A stretch of DNA of 64,000 nucleotides. Source: Sphagnum compactum. Lineage: Eukaryota > Bryophyta > Sphagnopsida > Sphagnales. Position 1 is the stretch's first letter. The number at the start of each line of letters is the position of its first letter. The DNA lies in assembly GCA_965153455.1 (NCBI GenBank), contig OZ234494.1, positions 19,220,001-19,284,000 of the forward strand. The letters are read 5' to 3'. Made by a program: the position numbers and the translations under genes. A model generated the notes under the pieces. It worked only from the letters and a program-made list of their open reading frames with translations. It made no database searches and was not told where the DNA came from. Below are positions 61,923 to 64,000 of this stretch, piece after piece.

Positions 61923-64000
61923 AATTGAATTTCTGAAACATTCGACAAAAAAAACTAGATTTTTTTCAAAAACTTTGATAGAGGTAAAAGTAATTTAGTT
62001 TATGCCAAAGCTACCCTAGTATTATGGTACTTTCAAAGTGCCCCTTAATTTTCATAATACAAATTTTTTGATTTTTAATTTCTTTATAGAATTGGGTATT
62101 ATTAAACACATTTTAAATGCATTCAAATTTTCGTATTTTTTCAATTTTTTGTTTATCAAAATTCAATTTTCTTAAAAGTTCATGAGTCCTTTATGACATG
62201 TAAATGTGATGCAATGTATATGTTGTTTGAAGAAAAGCTGTAGCTTATAATAGAAGAAATTAAATGTTAATATGTTTTGGTATGATTTGAAGTTGTGACA
62301 ATTTTCCAAAACAAAACACAAAATCTAGCAAAATTTGTACACTTTAAAAAATCATTTTCAAAATTGATTGTAAAAAAACATATGACATATTGGGGCAACT
62401 ATAAATACAATAAATAAAATGTTTCAAAATATTTCATTTGAAACTTCTTTTTTATGAAAACGTTCTTTTTGGCAAAAGGACCTACAAAGGACAATAAGCC
62501 TAAATGCAAAGTAAACACATTGGCATTAAATGTCGTTTCGACCCAAATGCTAACTTTGTTTCATTTCAAACTCTTCAAGAACATAACACATGTTGGAAAC
62601 TTCAATGGAAAAGACAATTGGAATATTACTAACCCTTCAGTTCCATTGATTGAAAATCTTTTCAAATTGGAACATTGTCACCTTGAAATTTGCACATGTG
62701 CACAAACCTATCTACCATTTAAACTTGAAAAAACAACATAGCAGACTCAAAGCTCAAATGCTATTATATTCAAAGGTGCTTACAAATGTTGAACAAATTT
62801 TAACTTTGCACAACTTTGCAATTTTACAACTCTATAAACTATAACAAAGAAGATTTAAAAACAACAACCTCTACATAATTGAAAGCTTACATGATCTCTT
62901 CAAGCTCTTATTCATGCAACTCCTAAATCTAAACCTCATTCCTTCAAGTTTTGGTTGGCTTCTAATTGAAAGTTATTCAACAAATTTTATGATGTCAAAA
63001 TTTGATATATAATATTTTCTTCACACTTCCAAGCTCAACAAGTGTTTCGTACATGAAATAAGTGTTTTTGGGTTTAATGAAAGTCTCCATGACTAATTAG
63101 AAAAGACGACCATTGTATGTGAGCTAAATCATGTGTGTGTGTTTTGGTGAAATTAGGAAACCTATCAATTTGCTTGAATTTTCTTACAAAATTTTAAACA
63201 AATTCAAATTTTTCATCAACAACCTTCGTTTGTTTAATTGATTTCACCAATCCACCCATTTTTGCCACGTGGTTTATTAAAGAAAATCACAAGCATCATT
63301 CTTGCCTAAACACACCATCTTTGTACTATGTGGCTCCTTTTAACATGTTTTCACCCAATTGGACAATAACCTCGACCCTTTTTGGTCATAACTAAACTAG
63401 TTATAACTTTTGTGACTAATTACCTAAGTAAGGAAAGCTATGTAACCTTTCAACCCAAGAATCTTGCATTAAAGTATGCCTGTGTGGGGAATGATCAATT
63501 ACAAATTGTACATTGCATTGGATTGTTGAATAAGCCACACATTTCCCACATTTCCTACCTCACAATGGTTTATGAACAATATTCCAATAGCAAGAATGAA
63601 CCACAGATGCATCCCCAAACAACACAAAATGGGAATGAACTTTTCATACAATATGAATTTCCACTTTTGTAATTCCCACTTGAAAATTATGACAAAAGTT
63701 CAAAAATTGGTGATCCAACATGATTCCATGTGTGTTGATGGCACAACGTTACACCACCTTTGGGGTACAAATATTCGAACTTACTAACATAAATGCCAAG
63801 TTGCCAACAAATCTAATGAAAATTGTTTTCATGCACCACCTTCCACACACCATAGAAACCCTCCAAAAACTTTTATTTCCAAATGGAATGAAATATCCAT
63901 GCACATAAGCCACCTCTCTAAAAATCCAATAATGCAAACAATGTCAAATTTTGACCCCATATGTGGGAGATATGAATTTCCAAAGAAATCTACCCCTTCC
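61923..64000. other. AT-rich spacer to window end, no gene
   Basis: Frames up to 96 codons (62454-62741, 63382-63672) are composition-driven and show no recognised domain. Confidence 0.5.

Noticed and set aside
1-64000. Organelle DNA insertions or rRNA genes
   Set aside because: No chloroplast, mitochondrial or rRNA sequence was recognised on either strand by eye; a similarity search would be needed to exclude short pieces.

Overview
This is plant nuclear DNA. It carries multi-exon genes with GT..AG introns, a plant-type UDP-glycosyltransferase, a nucleus-encoded chloroplast protein for cytochrome b6 assembly, and a eukaryotic tRNA without encoded CCA. The spaces between genes are long, AT-rich and full of decayed repeats. 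Gene style (an intron-rich RING gene, a three-exon UGT, AT-rich repeat-laden spacers) suggests a land plant, perhaps a non-seed plant such as a moss, lycophyte or fern. That placement is an inference and is weak.

Layout. 1-4.95 kb: AT-rich spacer with no recognisable gene. 5.0-12.6 kb (+): a GC-richer leader, then a complete 14-exon gene that I could splice by hand into a 477-residue protein. It is a TMEM185-like multispan membrane protein ending in a C3HC4 RING finger, a putative E3 ubiquitin ligase. 13.8 kb (+): intact tRNA-Val(GAC). 15.0-17.6 kb (-): a complete three-exon family-1 UDP-glycosyltransferase (511 residues), with three inverted repeats in its second intron. 17.6-37.3 kb: a long spacer with tRNA-derived relics, G-runs, a perfectly centred CACTA-type foldback MITE, a ~1.1 kb degenerate minisatellite (unit ~30 bp), and a frame-broken protein-like stretch near 36.8 kb. 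38.9-40.3 kb (+): a YGGT-family chloroplast protein closest to CCB3, with a certain C-terminal exon and an uncertain N-terminal exon structure. 41.7-44.2 kb (+): fragments of a class II histone deacetylase, then coiled-coil exons with an in-frame stop, probably a decayed gene or genes. 44.2-64 kb: an AT-rich repeat landscape with a 46-bp tandem array, a Ty3/gypsy integrase relic, several tRNA-headed SINE-like sequences, CACTA-type right termini and TAGG-rich low-complexity DNA.

The intact genes (membrane RING protein, UGT, CCB3-like, tRNA) do not form a pathway; they are ordinary neighbours on a plant chromosome. No convincing new multi-gene system is visible. The more unusual signals are the hairpin cluster in the UGT intron, the tRNA-headed repeat family with TAGGT-rich tails, the 30-bp minisatellite, the ATGA overlap between an upstream ORF and the RING start codon, and the ambiguous very short intron-like segment in the CCB3-like gene. 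All family assignments come from reading translations by eye; no database search was run.
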